Notes under the pieces: model-generated | Told to the model about the DNA's origin: nothing | Databases searched by the model: none | The model's input: only the letters and a program-made list of their open reading frames with translations | In this document: in pieces, positions 28,917 through 40,509 of the stretch | Numbering within the stretch: the first letter of the stretch is position 1 | Layout of the letters: the number at the start of each line of letters is the position of its first letter | Assembly (NCBI GenBank): GCA_016214985.1 | Contig: JACRMM010000025.1 | Span: forward strand, 1 to 64,000 | Origin: Deltaproteobacteria bacterium | GTDB taxonomy: Bacteria; Desulfobacterota; Deferrisomatia; Deferrisomatales; JACRMM01 | DNA length: 64,000 nt | Direction of reading: 5' to 3' | Translations under genes and position numbers: made by a program

Positions 28917-30179
28917 CTACTTCGCGCCGAAGGAGTACTGGGCCGTCAGCGTGGCCCTAAGGTCCTTGTCAAAGTAGGGGTCGGCGCTGTACTCACCGGA
29001 GAGCGTCAGCTTCAGCGCGTCGGAGAGGAGGCGTGTCCCCGCGCCGAGCGAGGCGAAGGTCGAGTGGCCTCGGTCCTGGATGTCTTCGTCGTAGGTCACG
29101 TACACGGCGTCGCCCGACAGCAGCAGTGCCCCCTTCTCCCAGTACCCGTGCCCCCGCCAGAGCCAGTAGCGGTTGTCGGCGGTGCTGCCGTGCATCCGGC
29201 CGCCCTCGGCGCCCACCTCCGAGGCCCCGCCGAGGCGGTAGGTGAGGAGCCCGGCGCCGTACCACGCGGTGTCGGTCGCTTCGCGGTAGTCGTAGTGCTT
29301 CGCCTTGGCGGCGACCTCGAGCCGGTTGGGGAGGACCCAGGAGGCGCCGGCGCCGAGCGTGGTCACGATCTCGTCCGAGGATTTCAGGAACCGAAAGACC
29401 TGGGGCACCTTGTCGCCGTCTCCGAAGTACGCCCCGTAGTCGAACCGCTGAAAGGAAGGTCGCAGGTCGAAGGGGCCGAGCGCCAGCCGGGCCTCGTAGG
29501 CGTGCTCGGACCAGGCGTCGGTGGCGAGGTTGCGCACCGAGGCCCCGGTGAGGGAGACCGGGCCCGGAGGCGTGATCGACGAGTCGATCCCCAGGCGCTC
29601 CTCCTGCCTCTCGCCGTCATTGTCGGTGCGCTGGAACGAGACCCCGATCTCGTAGTAACCGCCGAAGTGGTGGGCCGCCCGGCCGCCCCAGGTCCGGTCT
29701 CCCGCGCGGCCGTTGGTGGTCTCCAGGCTCACCGGCTGACCGCCGTAGGCCGAGAGCGTGGCGTAGGGCGTCACGTCGCTGCCCACCCGGAGCCCGTCGA
29801 CCGTGTCGTCGGCGACCCCCTGGAAGACATACTGGCGTCCCGCGCGGACGAAGGCGTTGTTGGCGGCCCAGGCGTACTGGAGGTAGCCGTAGAGGATCTC
29901 CCCTTCGCTCTTGTCGTCGTAGTAGCTTCCCAAGTCGTACCGCCCCCACCCGTAGGCGTGGGCCGAAAGGCCGGGTCCGTCGAGGTGGCCGGCATCGGCG
30001 CGCAGGTACTCGTAGGCCGGGACGCCCTTCTCCTTGTCCGCGCCGGCCCTCTCCTGGGAGAAGAACCGGACCACGGTGTCGGACTGGAGGCCGAACGGCA
30101 CGGCGGCTCGGGCCGCGGCCGGCGGGAAGCCGAGCAGCACGGCGGCCGTCCCGCAAAGGAGGCGCTTTCTCTTCGTCAT
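28917..30179 (-). CDS. Outer-membrane beta-barrel porin of an electron conduit
   Basis: A 420-residue exported protein: signal peptide to about residue 25 (ARAAV), then many alternating aromatic/polar strands with Gly-Asp turns, ending YSFGAK with the aromatic third from... the terminal strand. The size and strand density suit a barrel of 18-22 strands like the OmbB/MtrB class, though I see no motif that proves that family. First gene of the operon with the small and giant cytochromes; that context is what suggests a porin-cytochrome complex carrying electrons across the outer membrane. Confidence 0.75.
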   Translation of the reverse strand: MTKRKRLLCGTAAVLLGFPPAAARAAVPFGLQSDTVVRFFSQERAGADKEKGVPAYEYLRADAGHLDGPGLSAHAYGWGRYDLGSYYDDKSEGEILYGYLQYAWAANNAFVRAGRQYVFQGVADDTVDGLRVGSDVTPYATLSAYGGQPVSLETTNGRAGDRTWGGRAAHHFGGYYEIGVSFQRTDNDGERQEERLGIDSSITPPGPVSLTGASVRNLATDAWSEHAYEARLALGPFDLRPSFQRFDYGAYFGDGDKVPQVFRFLKSSDEIVTTLGAGASWVLPNRLEVAAKAKHYDYREATDTAWYGAGLLTYRLGGASEVGAEGGRMHGSTADNRYWLWRGHGYWEKGALLLSGDAVYVTYDEDIQDRGHSTFASLGAGTRLLSDALKLTLSGEYSADPYFDKDLRATLTAQYSFGAK

Positions 30180-30277
30180 GGGGTGCTCCCTCCTGCAGCG
30201 GTCTTAAGGCGGCGCTGGGTCCGGTGTCGAGAACCCGAGCCGACGCTCGAGCGCCCTCGCAAATGCAAGCCCGGCGA

Positions 30278-30306
30278 AGGCTAACGGGACTTGTCAGGGC
30301 CGTCAA
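30278..30306 (-). promoter_or_regulatory. Predicted sigma-70 promoter of the porin-cytochrome operon
   Basis: On the minus strand TTGACG (30306-30301) and TAGCCT (30283-30278) are 17 bases apart. It lies between the decaheme terminator and the porin start, about 100 bases upstream of the gene. Confidence 0.5.
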
Positions 30307-30323
30307 GTGCGCGGCCCGGAGGG

Positions 30324-30363
30324 AGAAAAACGGGCCGGATCCTGGTGAGCGGGGTCCGGCCCG
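30324..30363 (-). terminator. Rho-independent terminator after the decaheme gene
   Basis: On the minus strand a nine-base stem (30363-30355 with 30339-30331) is followed directly by TTTTTCTCCC. A second, 11-base hairpin without a T tract lies just upstream at 30373-30404. Together they separate the decaheme gene from the porin operon. Confidence 0.75.
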
Positions 30364-30416
30364 GCGACTCCCGGCACGCCCCCGGCGCGAGACGGGGGCG
30401 TGCCTTGCCGATGCGC

Positions 30417-33192
<2,776 letters not shown>

Positions 33193-33220
33193 TAGAACTC
33201 AAACAGCATAGCTCAAACAG
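33193..33220 (-). promoter_or_regulatory. Direct repeat and possible promoter upstream of the decaheme gene
   Basis: On the minus strand CTGTTTGAG occurs twice, starting 14 bases apart (33220 and 33206). TTGAGC in the first copy and TATGGT beyond the second are 16 bases apart and could be -35/-10. The repeat may bind a regulator. Confidence 0.35.
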
Positions 33221-33655
33221 CGCGACGGCACTTGGCTGGCCGGGACAGGCGGGCTGGGCCGTCCGGTGCGGAAGCTGTCGTGCAGGGTGGTCCCCTTTTC
33301 CCTGGGTTCGTCGGCCGCTGTGCCGGGTCAGATTGGTGTCAAGATGGTTATCGACGTGAACACATTCTGCCTAAAGGAGAAAAAAGTAACTGATTTCTTG
33401 CCCCATTCCTTGTGCCCCCGGCTCGCGTGATCGCGGAGGTTCTCGCCCCCGCAGAACAACGCTATCAAACGTGGACGACGCTGCAACCGAAAATCTGCAG
33501 CCGCCGAGCCTGCGCCGAAAGAATCGCACGCCCTTCGTCCGCACTGGCAGCCGTTGACGTACGTATGGGGGAGGTGGCGATCGGGTACACGATTTTGATG
33601 GAGTGGTTCTACCTTGCCAGGCGTTGTTCACGAGTTCAGAACGTTGTTTTGGCTG

Positions 33656-33684
33656 TTGCTCGCCGGGGAATGCCTGCGTATACT
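33656..33684 (+). promoter_or_regulatory. Sigma-70 promoter of acs
   Basis: TTGCTC and TATACT are separated by 17 bases, about 90 bases before the acs start. Confidence 0.7.
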
Positions 33685-33774
33685 CTGCCCCTCGCGTCTA
33701 CAGGGCCGTCGGTGGTGGCCGGCGCGGGCGGCCTTCGAAGCATCCGGTCCATTACCACTTTGAAGGAGGTTGGC

Positions 33775-35757
33775 ATGGCGACGGAAACCCCCCTAAAGGA
33801 CGTCTACCCCGTTCCCGAGAGCTTCCGCGCAAAGGCATGGATCAAGAGCCGGGCCGAGTATGAGAAGATCTACAAGAGATCGGTCGAAGACAACGATGGC
33901 TTCTGGGCCGAAGTCGCTGAGCAGCAGGTGAGCTGGTTCAAGAAGTGGGACAAGGTGCAGGAGTGGAAGTTCAGCAAGGACGGCGTCGATCTGAAGTGGT
34001 TCATCAACGGCAAGTTGAACATTTCGTACAACTGCCTGGATCGCCATCTGGAGAAGAGGGGCGATCAGGTCGCGATCCTCTGGGAAGGCAACGAGCCGAA
34101 TGAGGACCGCACGATCACGTATCGCCAACTCTACGAGGAAGTGTGCAAGTTTGCCAATGCCCTGAAGGGCCTGGGCGTGAAAAAGGGCGACCGGGTCTCG
34201 ATGTACCTGCCGATGATCCCGGAGCTCGCGGTTGCGATGCTGGCCTGCTCCCGCATCGGCGCGATCCACTCGGTCGTCTTCGGCGGGTTCTCGCCCGACG
34301 CGCTGAAGGACCGCATCCAGGACTGCGACTCGAACCTGCTGGTGACCTGCGACGGGTACTTCCGCGGCAACAAGATGCTCAACCAGAAGGCCCAGGCCGA
34401 CGAGGCGCTGGCCAATTGCCCCAGCGTCAAATCGTGCATCGTGGTCAAGCGCCTGGGGCCGGGCAAGATCCAGACGAGCATGACCGCTGGCAGGGACGTC
34501 TGGTACGACGAGCTGCTGGCCAAGGCGAGCGCCGACTGCCCGCCCGAGCACCTGGACGCGGAGGACCCGCTGTTCATCCTCTACACCTCGGGCTCGACCG
34601 GGAAGCCCAAGGGCGTGATGCACACCACGGGGGGCTACCTCGTTTACACCTCGTACACCCACAAGCTCGTCTTCGACTACCACGACGGCGAGATCTATTT
34701 CTGCACTGCCGACATCGGGTGGGTCACGGGCCACAGTTACATCGTCTACGGCCCGCTGTGCAACGGGGCCATCAGCCTCATGTTCGAGGGCATCCCGAAC
34801 TACCCCGACGCGGGCCGCTTCTGGGACATCTGCGGCAAGCACAAGGTCGACACGATCTACACCGCCCCCACGGCGATCCGGGCGCTGGCGGCCCAGGGCG
34901 ACAAGTACGTGACCGAGCGGCTCGACAAGCTCGCCACCGTAAAGCTCCTGGGTACGGTGGGAGAGCCCATCAACCCAGAGGCGTGGAAGTGGTACTACGA
35001 GTTCCCCGGCCGGTCCAAGTGCCCCATCGTAGACACCTGGTGGCAGACGGAGACCGGCGGAATCCTCATTACCGGCCTGCCCGGCGCCATCGACATGAAG
35101 CCGGGCAAGGCCACCACGCCCTTCTTCGGCGTGGAGCCGGTCATCGTGGACGCAGAGAAGGGCAACGTGCTCCCGGGCGTGGCCAAGGGCGCGCTGTGCA
35201 TCAAGCGGCCCTGGCCGGGCCTGATGCGGGGCGTCTACGGCGATGCCAACCGCTTCCGAGACACGTACTTCATCCAGTACGACGGCTTCTACTTCACGGG
35301 TGACGGCTCGGACCGCGACGCCGACGGCGACTACCGGATCATCGGCCGCATCGACGACGTCATCAACGTCTCCGGCCACCGGATGGGCACCGCCGAGGTC
35401 GAGAGCGCCCTGGTGCTCCACCCGCAGGTCGCCGAGGCCGCGGTCGTCGGCTGCCCGCACGAGATCAAGGGCCAGGGCATCTATGCCTACGTGACGCTCA
35501 ACGCTGGCATCGAGGGGACGGATCAGCTGAAGAAGGACCTCGTGGCCCTCGTCCGCAAGGAGATCGGTCCCATCGCGAGCCCCGACCACATTCACTTCAC
35601 GCCCGCCCTGCCGAAGACGCGGTCCGGCAAGATCATGCGCCGCATCCTACGCAAGATCGCGGCAAACGAGGTGGACGGCGGGTTTGGCGACACCTCGACG
35701 CTCCTCGACCCCACGGTGGTCAACAGCCTCGTGGACACCCGACTCAACCGAGGCTAG
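33775..35757 (+). CDS. acs: Acetyl-CoA synthetase
   Basis: A 660-residue AMP-forming acetate-CoA ligase. The ATP-binding loop [11 protein letters not shown] is at 270-280, WWQTETGG and [17 protein letters not shown] follow, and the C-terminal [11 protein letters not shown] holds the catalytic Lys (619) that is acetylated for control in this family. It lets the cell activate acetate for oxidation or biosynthesis, consistent with an acetate-oxidising respirer. ATG 33775 follows GAAGGAGGT; the open frame upstream is not conserved. The gene ends in its own terminator. Confidence 0.95.
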   Translation: MATETPLKDVYPVPESFRAKAWIKSRAEYEKIYKRSVEDNDGFWAEVAEQQVSWFKKWDKVQEWKFSKDGVDLKWFINGKLNISYNCLDRHLEKRGDQVAILWEGNEPNEDRTITYRQLYEEVCKFANALKGLGVKKGDRVSMYLPMIPELAVAMLACSRIGAIHSVVFGGFSPDALKDRIQDCDSNLLVTCDGYFRGNKMLNQKAQADEALANCPSVKSCIVVKRLGPGKIQTSMTAGRDVWYDELLAKASADCPPEHLDAEDPLFILYTSGSTGKPKGVMHTTGGYLVYTSYTHKLVFDYHDGEIYFCTADIGWVTGHSYIVYGPLCNGAISLMFEGIPNYPDAGRFWDICGKHKVDTIYTAPTAIRALAAQGDKYVTERLDKLATVKLLGTVGEPINPEAWKWYYEFPGRSKCPIVDTWWQTETGGILITGLPGAIDMKPGKATTPFFGVEPVIVDAEKGNVLPGVAKGALCIKRPWPGLMRGVYGDANRFRDTYFIQYDGFYFTGDGSDRDADGDYRIIGRIDDVINVSGHRMGTAEVESALVLHPQVAEAAVVGCPHEIKGQGIYAYVTLNAGIEGTDQLKKDLVALVRKEIGPIASPDHIHFTPALPKTRSGKIMRRILRKIAANEVDGGFGDTSTLLDPTVVNSLVDTRLNRG

Positions 35758-35800
35758 GGGGCGCGAGCCTCCCGCGCGGAGCCCGCACGCAACAGCACCA

Positions 35801-35832
35801 CGGCCGGCCCGGAAGGGCCGGCCGTTCTTTCC
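35801..35832 (+). terminator. Rho-independent terminator of acs
   Basis: A ten-base perfect stem (35801-35810 with 35815-35824), GGAA loop and TTCTTTCC tail. It ends ten bases before the next start codon. Confidence 0.88.
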
Positions 35833-35842
35833 AGAGGCCGCG

Positions 35843-36799
35843 ATGCCCCCGACCGGCGTCAACGACCCGTCGTCCTACTACGCTGGGGAGAGCCACCCGA
35901 GCCTCTTCTGGGAGCTCACGATCTGCCAGTGCCTGGAGAGCCTGGAGAGCCCCTACCAGGCGGCCCTGCGGACCCCGGAGCGGTACGGAGAGATCCTGGC
36001 GCGGGTCCTCCGGGAGCAGGTCGGCCTCGACCCGGGCTGGTCGGTGGTGGAGGTGGGCGGAGGCACCGGCAGCTTGATGGCCGCGCTGCTCGACGCCGTG
36101 CCGCTCCGCACCGTGACGATGGTGGATCTGAGCCCCGCGTTCCTCGGCCGGCAGCGCGCGGCGCTCGAGGGGCGGTCCGGCCTCGAGTTCGTGCAGTCCG
36201 ACGCGGCGGCGTTCGTTCGGGGCCTCGGGCGATCCGTGGACCTGGTGATCAGCAACGAGAACATCGGGGACTTCCCCACGGCCGTGGGCCTCTCGCGGGA
36301 CGACGTCGCGATCGCTGGGGCGGCTGGCGGGGCGGACGACCCGGTGACCGGGAGAGTGGCGGAGCTGGTTCGCCGCTACGGGCTGGACCTCTCCGGTGCG
36401 CCCGAGACGTTCGCGTTCAACCTGGGGGCCGTCGAGTACCTCGAGGCGCTGGCGCCGGTCGCCCGAACCGTGTTCCTGAGCGAGCACAGCTCCGATTCGG
36501 AGGTGCCGGAGCCCTTCGCCGGATTCATCGCCGCGCCGCCGTCCGACGGCTACCCGCGGCGGGTGCCCCTGCGGGGCCACGACGAGTACACGATCCGGTT
36601 CGGCCACCTCGAGCAGGTGGCGCTGCGATTGGGGTACCGCGTCCGGCGCCTCCCCTTGATGGCGCTTCTCGGTCTACGCGACGATGACGGCGTCCGGACC
36701 ATGGTGCGCTGTCCGAACCGCCTGTCCGAGACGGCGGAGATCGTCCACGAATTCTTCTTCCATGTGGCGGAGTACCAGGTGCTCCTTCTGACGAGGTGA
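35843..36799 (+). CDS. SAM-dependent methyltransferase, possibly MidA-like
   Basis: A 318-residue class I methyltransferase. The SAM loop VVEVGGGTGSL is near residue 70, the acidic strand MVDLSPAFL follows, and VISNENIGDFPTAVG occupies motif IV. The ISNEN...FPT pattern and a late basic region loosely recall MidA/NDUFAF7, which methylates a complex I subunit; that would suit the nearby nuo operon, but the resemblance is weak. It begins a short run with the thioesterase and oxidoreductase genes. Confidence 0.6.
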   Translation: MPPTGVNDPSSYYAGESHPSLFWELTICQCLESLESPYQAALRTPERYGEILARVLREQVGLDPGWSVVEVGGGTGSLMAALLDAVPLRTVTMVDLSPAFLGRQRAALEGRSGLEFVQSDAAAFVRGLGRSVDLVISNENIGDFPTAVGLSRDDVAIAGAAGGADDPVTGRVAELVRRYGLDLSGAPETFAFNLGAVEYLEALAPVARTVFLSEHSSDSEVPEPFAGFIAAPPSDGYPRRVPLRGHDEYTIRFGHLEQVALRLGYRVRRLPLMALLGLRDDDGVRTMVRCPNRLSETAEIVHEFFFHVAEYQVLLLTR

Positions 36800-36804
36800 C
36801 GCGG

Positions 36805-37272
36805 ATGAATCCATTGTGGGAGGCGCTGCGAGACCCGGAGGCGACCCCGCCCCAGTTCGAGCTCCCAGCCTGGATCGCCGCGGCGCCGTTCGAGCGGCTG
36901 TGCGGCATCGAGATCCTGGAGGCGGGAGCGGGCCGCGCGCGTCTTCACATGCCCTTTCGGGTGAAGCTGGCCCAGGGGAGGGGGCTCCTCCACGGCGGGG
37001 CGCTGACCGCGTTGGCCGACACGGCGGTGGCCATGGCCATCAAGAGCCTGCTCCCCGAGGGCACGCACTTCGTGACGACGGAGCTTTCGCTGGAGTTTCA
37101 CGGCCCCGTGACGCGGGGCGGTGTGGAGGCGCGGGCCGAGGTGAAACGTTTCGAGGGGCGGGACATCGAAGGAACGGCCGAGGTGTACGCCGAAGGAGAC
37201 CGGCACGTCGCCACGTTCCGGTCGAGATTTCGCATTGCGCGGCGTGCTCCACCCTCGGCGAGCGAGGGCTAG
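36805..37272 (+). CDS. PaaI-type acyl-CoA thioesterase
   Basis: A 155-residue hotdog-fold protein. The family signature GLLHGGALTALADTAVAMA (about residues 55-73) is clear, with the second strand TTELSLEFHGPVTRG. It probably hydrolyses an aromatic or medium acyl-CoA; the substrate is open. I chose ATG 36805, eight bases after GAGG. A GTG at 36796 overlapping the previous stop is an alternative that adds three residues. It touches the next gene, which starts directly after its stop. Confidence 0.82.
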   Translation: MNPLWEALRDPEATPPQFELPAWIAAAPFERLCGIEILEAGAGRARLHMPFRVKLAQGRGLLHGGALTALADTAVAMAIKSLLPEGTHFVTTELSLEFHGPVTRGGVEARAEVKRFEGRDIEGTAEVYAEGDRHVATFRSRFRIARRAPPSASEG

Positions 37273-38385
37273 ATGTTCGAGATCTTCGAGCCGGTCGAGG
37301 TGGCGACCCTCACGTTGCGGAATCGCATCGTTCGCTCGGCGACCTGGCTGGGGCTCGCGGGGCGCGGAGGCGAGGTGACCGATGCCCTGGTGAGCCGCTA
37401 CGAGGAACTGGGCGCCGGCGGGGCGGGGCTCGTGATCGGCGAGTACACCTTCGTGAGCCGCGAGGGCCGGCACCGGCCGGGCATGACGGGCGCGCACGAG
37501 GACGACCGGATTTCCGATCTGACCCGCTGGGCGTCCGCGATCAAGAGGGGTGGCGCGGCCGCGGCGCTCCAACTCGTGCACGCGGGGGGGCAGACCCGGT
37601 CAGAGTGGATCGGAGACACGATCCCGGTGGCGCCGTCGTTGGCCATCAGCCCCCAGTACAGCGAGACGCCCCGAGAGCTCTATCGGGAGGAGATCACGCG
37701 AATCCTCAAAGCCTTTGGCCAGGCGGCCCGGCGAGCGAGGGAAGCCGGGTTCGACGCCGTCCAGATCCACGCGGCCCACGGATTTCTCGTCAATCAGTTC
37801 CTCTCGCCGCTGACGAACCTACGGGGCGACCGGTACGGCGGCGACCTCCGGGGGCGCTTCCGGTTCCTCCAGGAGGTGGTGGTCTCGATTCAGCTGGCGG
37901 CGGGCGCCGACTTCCCGGTGCTGGTGAAGCTCAACGGGAGCGACTTCCTGCCGGGAGGCTTCGATCTCGGCGAGGCCTGCGACGTGGCCGAGTGGCTGAG
38001 TCAGCGGGGGGTGGCGATGATCGAGGTGAGCGGAGGCACACCCGGGTCGGGACCGCTGAAGCCGGTCCGAAGGGGAGTCGCGCCGGGACAGGGGGAGGCC
38101 TACTTCCGAGACCAGGTGGGGGCCATCAAGCGCCGCGTGGCGTGCCCGGTGGCCCTCGTTGGAGGCCTGCGGAGCCTCGAGACCCTCGAGGAACTGCTCG
38201 CCTTCGGCGAGGCGGACCTCTTCAGCCTCTCGCGGCCGCTTCTGTGCGAGCCCGACCTGCCCAGGCGCTGGCAGTCGGGGGACCGGGCGCCGTCGCGGTG
38301 CGTGGCGTGCAACCGGTGCTTCGAGTCGGCCCGGTCGGGCCTCGGGGCCGCCTGCGGGAACGAGGAGGCGAGGTCGCGCCCCTGA
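37273..38385 (+). CDS. NADH:flavin oxidoreductase, Old Yellow Enzyme family
   Basis: A 370-residue FMN-binding TIM barrel. The active-site region HAAHGFLVNQFLSPLTNLR and the GDRYGG motif mark the family. Near the C-terminus CVACNRC, followed about 11 residues later by Cys, looks like the 4Fe-4S site of the 2,4-dienoyl-CoA reductase/trimethylamine dehydrogenase branch, yet the FAD/NAD domain of those enzymes is absent. So it is either a short OYE with a residual cluster or needs a partner reductase. Substrate unknown. Last gene of the methyltransferase-thioesterase run. Confidence 0.82.
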   Translation: MFEIFEPVEVATLTLRNRIVRSATWLGLAGRGGEVTDALVSRYEELGAGGAGLVIGEYTFVSREGRHRPGMTGAHEDDRISDLTRWASAIKRGGAAAALQLVHAGGQTRSEWIGDTIPVAPSLAISPQYSETPRELYREEITRILKAFGQAARRAREAGFDAVQIHAAHGFLVNQFLSPLTNLRGDRYGGDLRGRFRFLQEVVVSIQLAAGADFPVLVKLNGSDFLPGGFDLGEACDVAEWLSQRGVAMIEVSGGTPGSGPLKPVRRGVAPGQGEAYFRDQVGAIKRRVACPVALVGGLRSLETLEELLAFGEADLFSLSRPLLCEPDLPRRWQSGDRAPSRCVACNRCFESARSGLGAACGNEEARSRP

Positions 38386-38903
38386 GCGGCCGACCGCCGT
38401 GTTGCGCCGCTCGGCACGCGCAGTGACGGTGCCGCCTGGAGGTTGACCCGGGACACGGGAGGTGCGCGATGAAGAAGCGTGTGGCAGCTCTTCGGATCCC
38501 TGAGACGCGCCCGCAGGAGCCCGTGTGAGGGGATTCAAGACCGCAGCGTTCGAAACGCCATAGAACCGCCGCCCGAGGACGTTGAGGGAAGGTCTCACGA
38601 CCGAGGGTACCGAGTTCGCCCGCCCAAAGCCGCCCCGGTTCTCCGCAACCTCGATGCTGCCCCCCTTTGCCTCCCCGCGTGGCCTCCGAGCCGACGCGCG
38701 ACGCCCCCCCCGCCTCCTCTCTCCGGGTGCGCGGACGAAGGCGGGAACGCGCCCGCCGCCTGGAGGCAACTCCGTCGCGCGGGTTTCCCTTCGTCCGAGG
38801 GGGAAAGCGAAGCAGTCTCACTGCATCTCTAGTGTTCCATGAAAAATCGACCCAACTTCAAATGGTTACAGGAAGAAAGGGCACGGGAACCGACGTTTCC
38901 TCC
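38386..38903 (+). other. Long intergenic stretch before the nuo operon
   Basis: About 520 bases with no gene beyond a possible 19-codon frame at 38469. The last 100 bases become AT-richer and lead into the nuo promoter. Confidence 0.5.
38469..38528 (+). CDS. Possible 19-residue small ORF
   Basis: ATG is preceded at good distance by GGGAGGTG and followed by 18 sense codons (basic start MKKRVAAL) and TGA. The ribosome site is the only support; it may be a small protein or the surviving start of a broken gene. No family is recognisable. Confidence 0.25.
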   Translation: MKKRVAALRIPETRPQEPV

Positions 38904-38933
38904 TTGACACTTCGGAAAGGGCCAAAGTAGCAT
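38904..38933 (+). promoter_or_regulatory. Sigma-70 promoter of the complex I operon
   Basis: A perfect TTGACA and TAGCAT are 18 bases apart, about 65 bases before nuoA. No other good promoter is seen up to nuoN. Confidence 0.65.
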
Positions 38934-39000
38934 ACGCCGGACTTTGTAACGGGCTTTCACATGCGAGGCCCGCGTCCGGATCGCGCTCCCGGGAGGCCCC

Positions 39001-39357
39001 ATGCTCCAGAGTTACGTTCCGATCCTCCTTATGATCCTCGTGGCCCTGGGCTTCGGGTTCTTCGCGGTCGGAATGTCCGCGATCCTCGGGCCGAAGCGCC
39101 CCAACCCCGACAAGCTCTCGACGTATGAGTGCGGCATGCAGGTCGACCCCGATGCCCGCCGGCCCTTCGACGTCAAGTACTACCTCATCGCGATGGCCTT
39201 CCTGGTCTTCGACGTCGAGGTGGTGTTCATGTACCCGTGGGCCGTCCGCTTCAAGTCCCTCGGCCTGTTCGGCTTCATCGAGATGCTCGTCTTCCTCGGC
39301 ATCCTCCTCGTGGGGTACGTCTACATCTGGAGGAAAGGAGTCCTGGAATGGGAGTAG
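39001..39357 (+). CDS. nuoA: NADH-quinone oxidoreductase subunit A
   Basis: A 118-residue membrane subunit with three spans (about residues 6-28, 60-82 and 88-108). The conserved loop [19 protein letters not shown] carries the Cys that lies near the quinone channel in complex I. First gene of the operon; its last codons overlap nuoB by ten bases. Confidence 0.95.
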   Translation: MLQSYVPILLMILVALGFGFFAVGMSAILGPKRPNPDKLSTYECGMQVDPDARRPFDVKYYLIAMAFLVFDVEVVFMYPWAVRFKSLGLFGFIEMLVFLGILLVGYVYIWRKGVLEWE

Positions 39358-39848
39358 AGAGCCACCTCCCCCCGGTCTTGACGGTCCCGCTGGAGAAGGC
39401 CGTCGGCTGGGCCCGGAAGAACTCCATCTGGCCTGCCACGTTCGGGCTCGCCTGCTGCGCGCTGGAGATGATGGTCGCCTCGTCGGCTTCCTACGACATC
39501 GCCCGCTTCGGCGCCGAGGTGTTCCGGCCCTCGCCGCGCCAGTCGGACCTGATGATCGTCGCCGGCACGGTCACCAAGAAGATGGCGGCCATGGTGGAGA
39601 AGATCTACAACCAGATGCCCGAGCCGAAGTGGGTGATCGCCTACGGAACCTGTGCCTGCTCCGGCGGGATCTTCAACACATACAACACGGTGCAGGGTGT
39701 GGACCAGTTCCTCCCCGTCGACGTGTACGTGCCCGGCTGCCCGCCTCGGCCCGAGGCGCTTCTCGCGGCCATCATCAAGCTGCAGGCAAAGATCGCGACC
39801 GAGAAGTTCTCCGACCGGCCCGACACGCAGGGACGGCTGATCGCGTAA
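39348..39848 (+). CDS. nuoB: NADH-quinone oxidoreductase subunit B
   Basis: A 166-residue subunit binding the terminal 4Fe-4S cluster N2. The ligands are visible: the adjacent pair in LACCALEM, one in GTCACSGG, and one in VPGCPPRPE. It passes electrons to quinone at the NuoD interface. The ATG at 39348 is inside nuoA and follows AGGAAAGGAG. There are 91 non-coding bases before nuoC. Confidence 0.96.
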   Translation: MGVESHLPPVLTVPLEKAVGWARKNSIWPATFGLACCALEMMVASSASYDIARFGAEVFRPSPRQSDLMIVAGTVTKKMAAMVEKIYNQMPEPKWVIAYGTCACSGGIFNTYNTVQGVDQFLPVDVYVPGCPPRPEALLAAIIKLQAKIATEKFSDRPDTQGRLIA

Positions 39849-39939
39849 CGAAGGCCCACGGTTCGTCGTCCCCAGCGCCCGGCCGCGGCAGCCGAAGAGC
39901 GGCAGCGGCGAGGGGGGGATCCGATACAAGGGGTTACCG

Positions 39940-40419
39940 ATGAAAGACCAGAGCACGATCGTCGAGATCCTCAAGGCCCAGTTCGGCGACGCGATCCAGG
40001 GCAGCGACGTGTTCCGCGCCCAGCTGTCGGTGACCGTGGCGCCGGAGAGCATTGCGGAGCTGTGCCGCTTCTGCCGCGACGACGCCCGGCTCGGCTTCGA
40101 CATGCTCACCGATCTGACCGCGGTGGACTTCCTGCCGCGGCAGCCCCGCTTCCAGGTGGTCTACAACCTCTACTCCTTCCGGGACAACGACCGGCTGCGG
40201 CTGAAGGTCCCGGTCGAGGAGAACCAGACCCTCCCGACGGTCGAAAGCGTCTGGCGGGCGGCGAACTGGTTGGAGCGGGAGGTGTACGACCTGCTCGGCA
40301 TCGTCTTCGAGGATCACTCGGACCTGCGGCGGATCCTGCTGTGGGATGGCTACGTCGGCCACCCCCTGCGCAAGGACTTCCCCCTCCACGGGATTCCGCA
40401 GAAGGTCGTGTACCGCTAG
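39940..40419 (+). CDS. nuoC: NADH-quinone oxidoreductase subunit C
   Basis: A 159-residue peripheral subunit (30-kDa family). Its conserved C-terminal part shows WLEREVYDLLGI, HSDLRRIL and HPLRKDFPL. It is separate from NuoD, unlike the fused NuoCD of enterobacteria, as in most deltaproteobacteria. It stabilises the connecting arm of complex I. Confidence 0.95.
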   Translation: MKDQSTIVEILKAQFGDAIQGSDVFRAQLSVTVAPESIAELCRFCRDDARLGFDMLTDLTAVDFLPRQPRFQVVYNLYSFRDNDRLRLKVPVEENQTLPTVESVWRAANWLEREVYDLLGIVFEDHSDLRRILLWDGYVGHPLRKDFPLHGIPQKVVYR

Positions 40420-40509
40420 CTCCCGTTCCCGGAGCGAAAGGGGCACCCGGACGGGTGCCGCAGGCGCCGGCCCCCACCGGGGCAGGTCGGAAGGTTTGAG
40501 GGAGGCATC

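Noticed and set aside
30373..30404. Main terminator of the decaheme gene
   Set aside because: The stem is strong but has no T tract in the relevant direction; the hairpin at 30324-30363 with TTTTTC is the better terminator.
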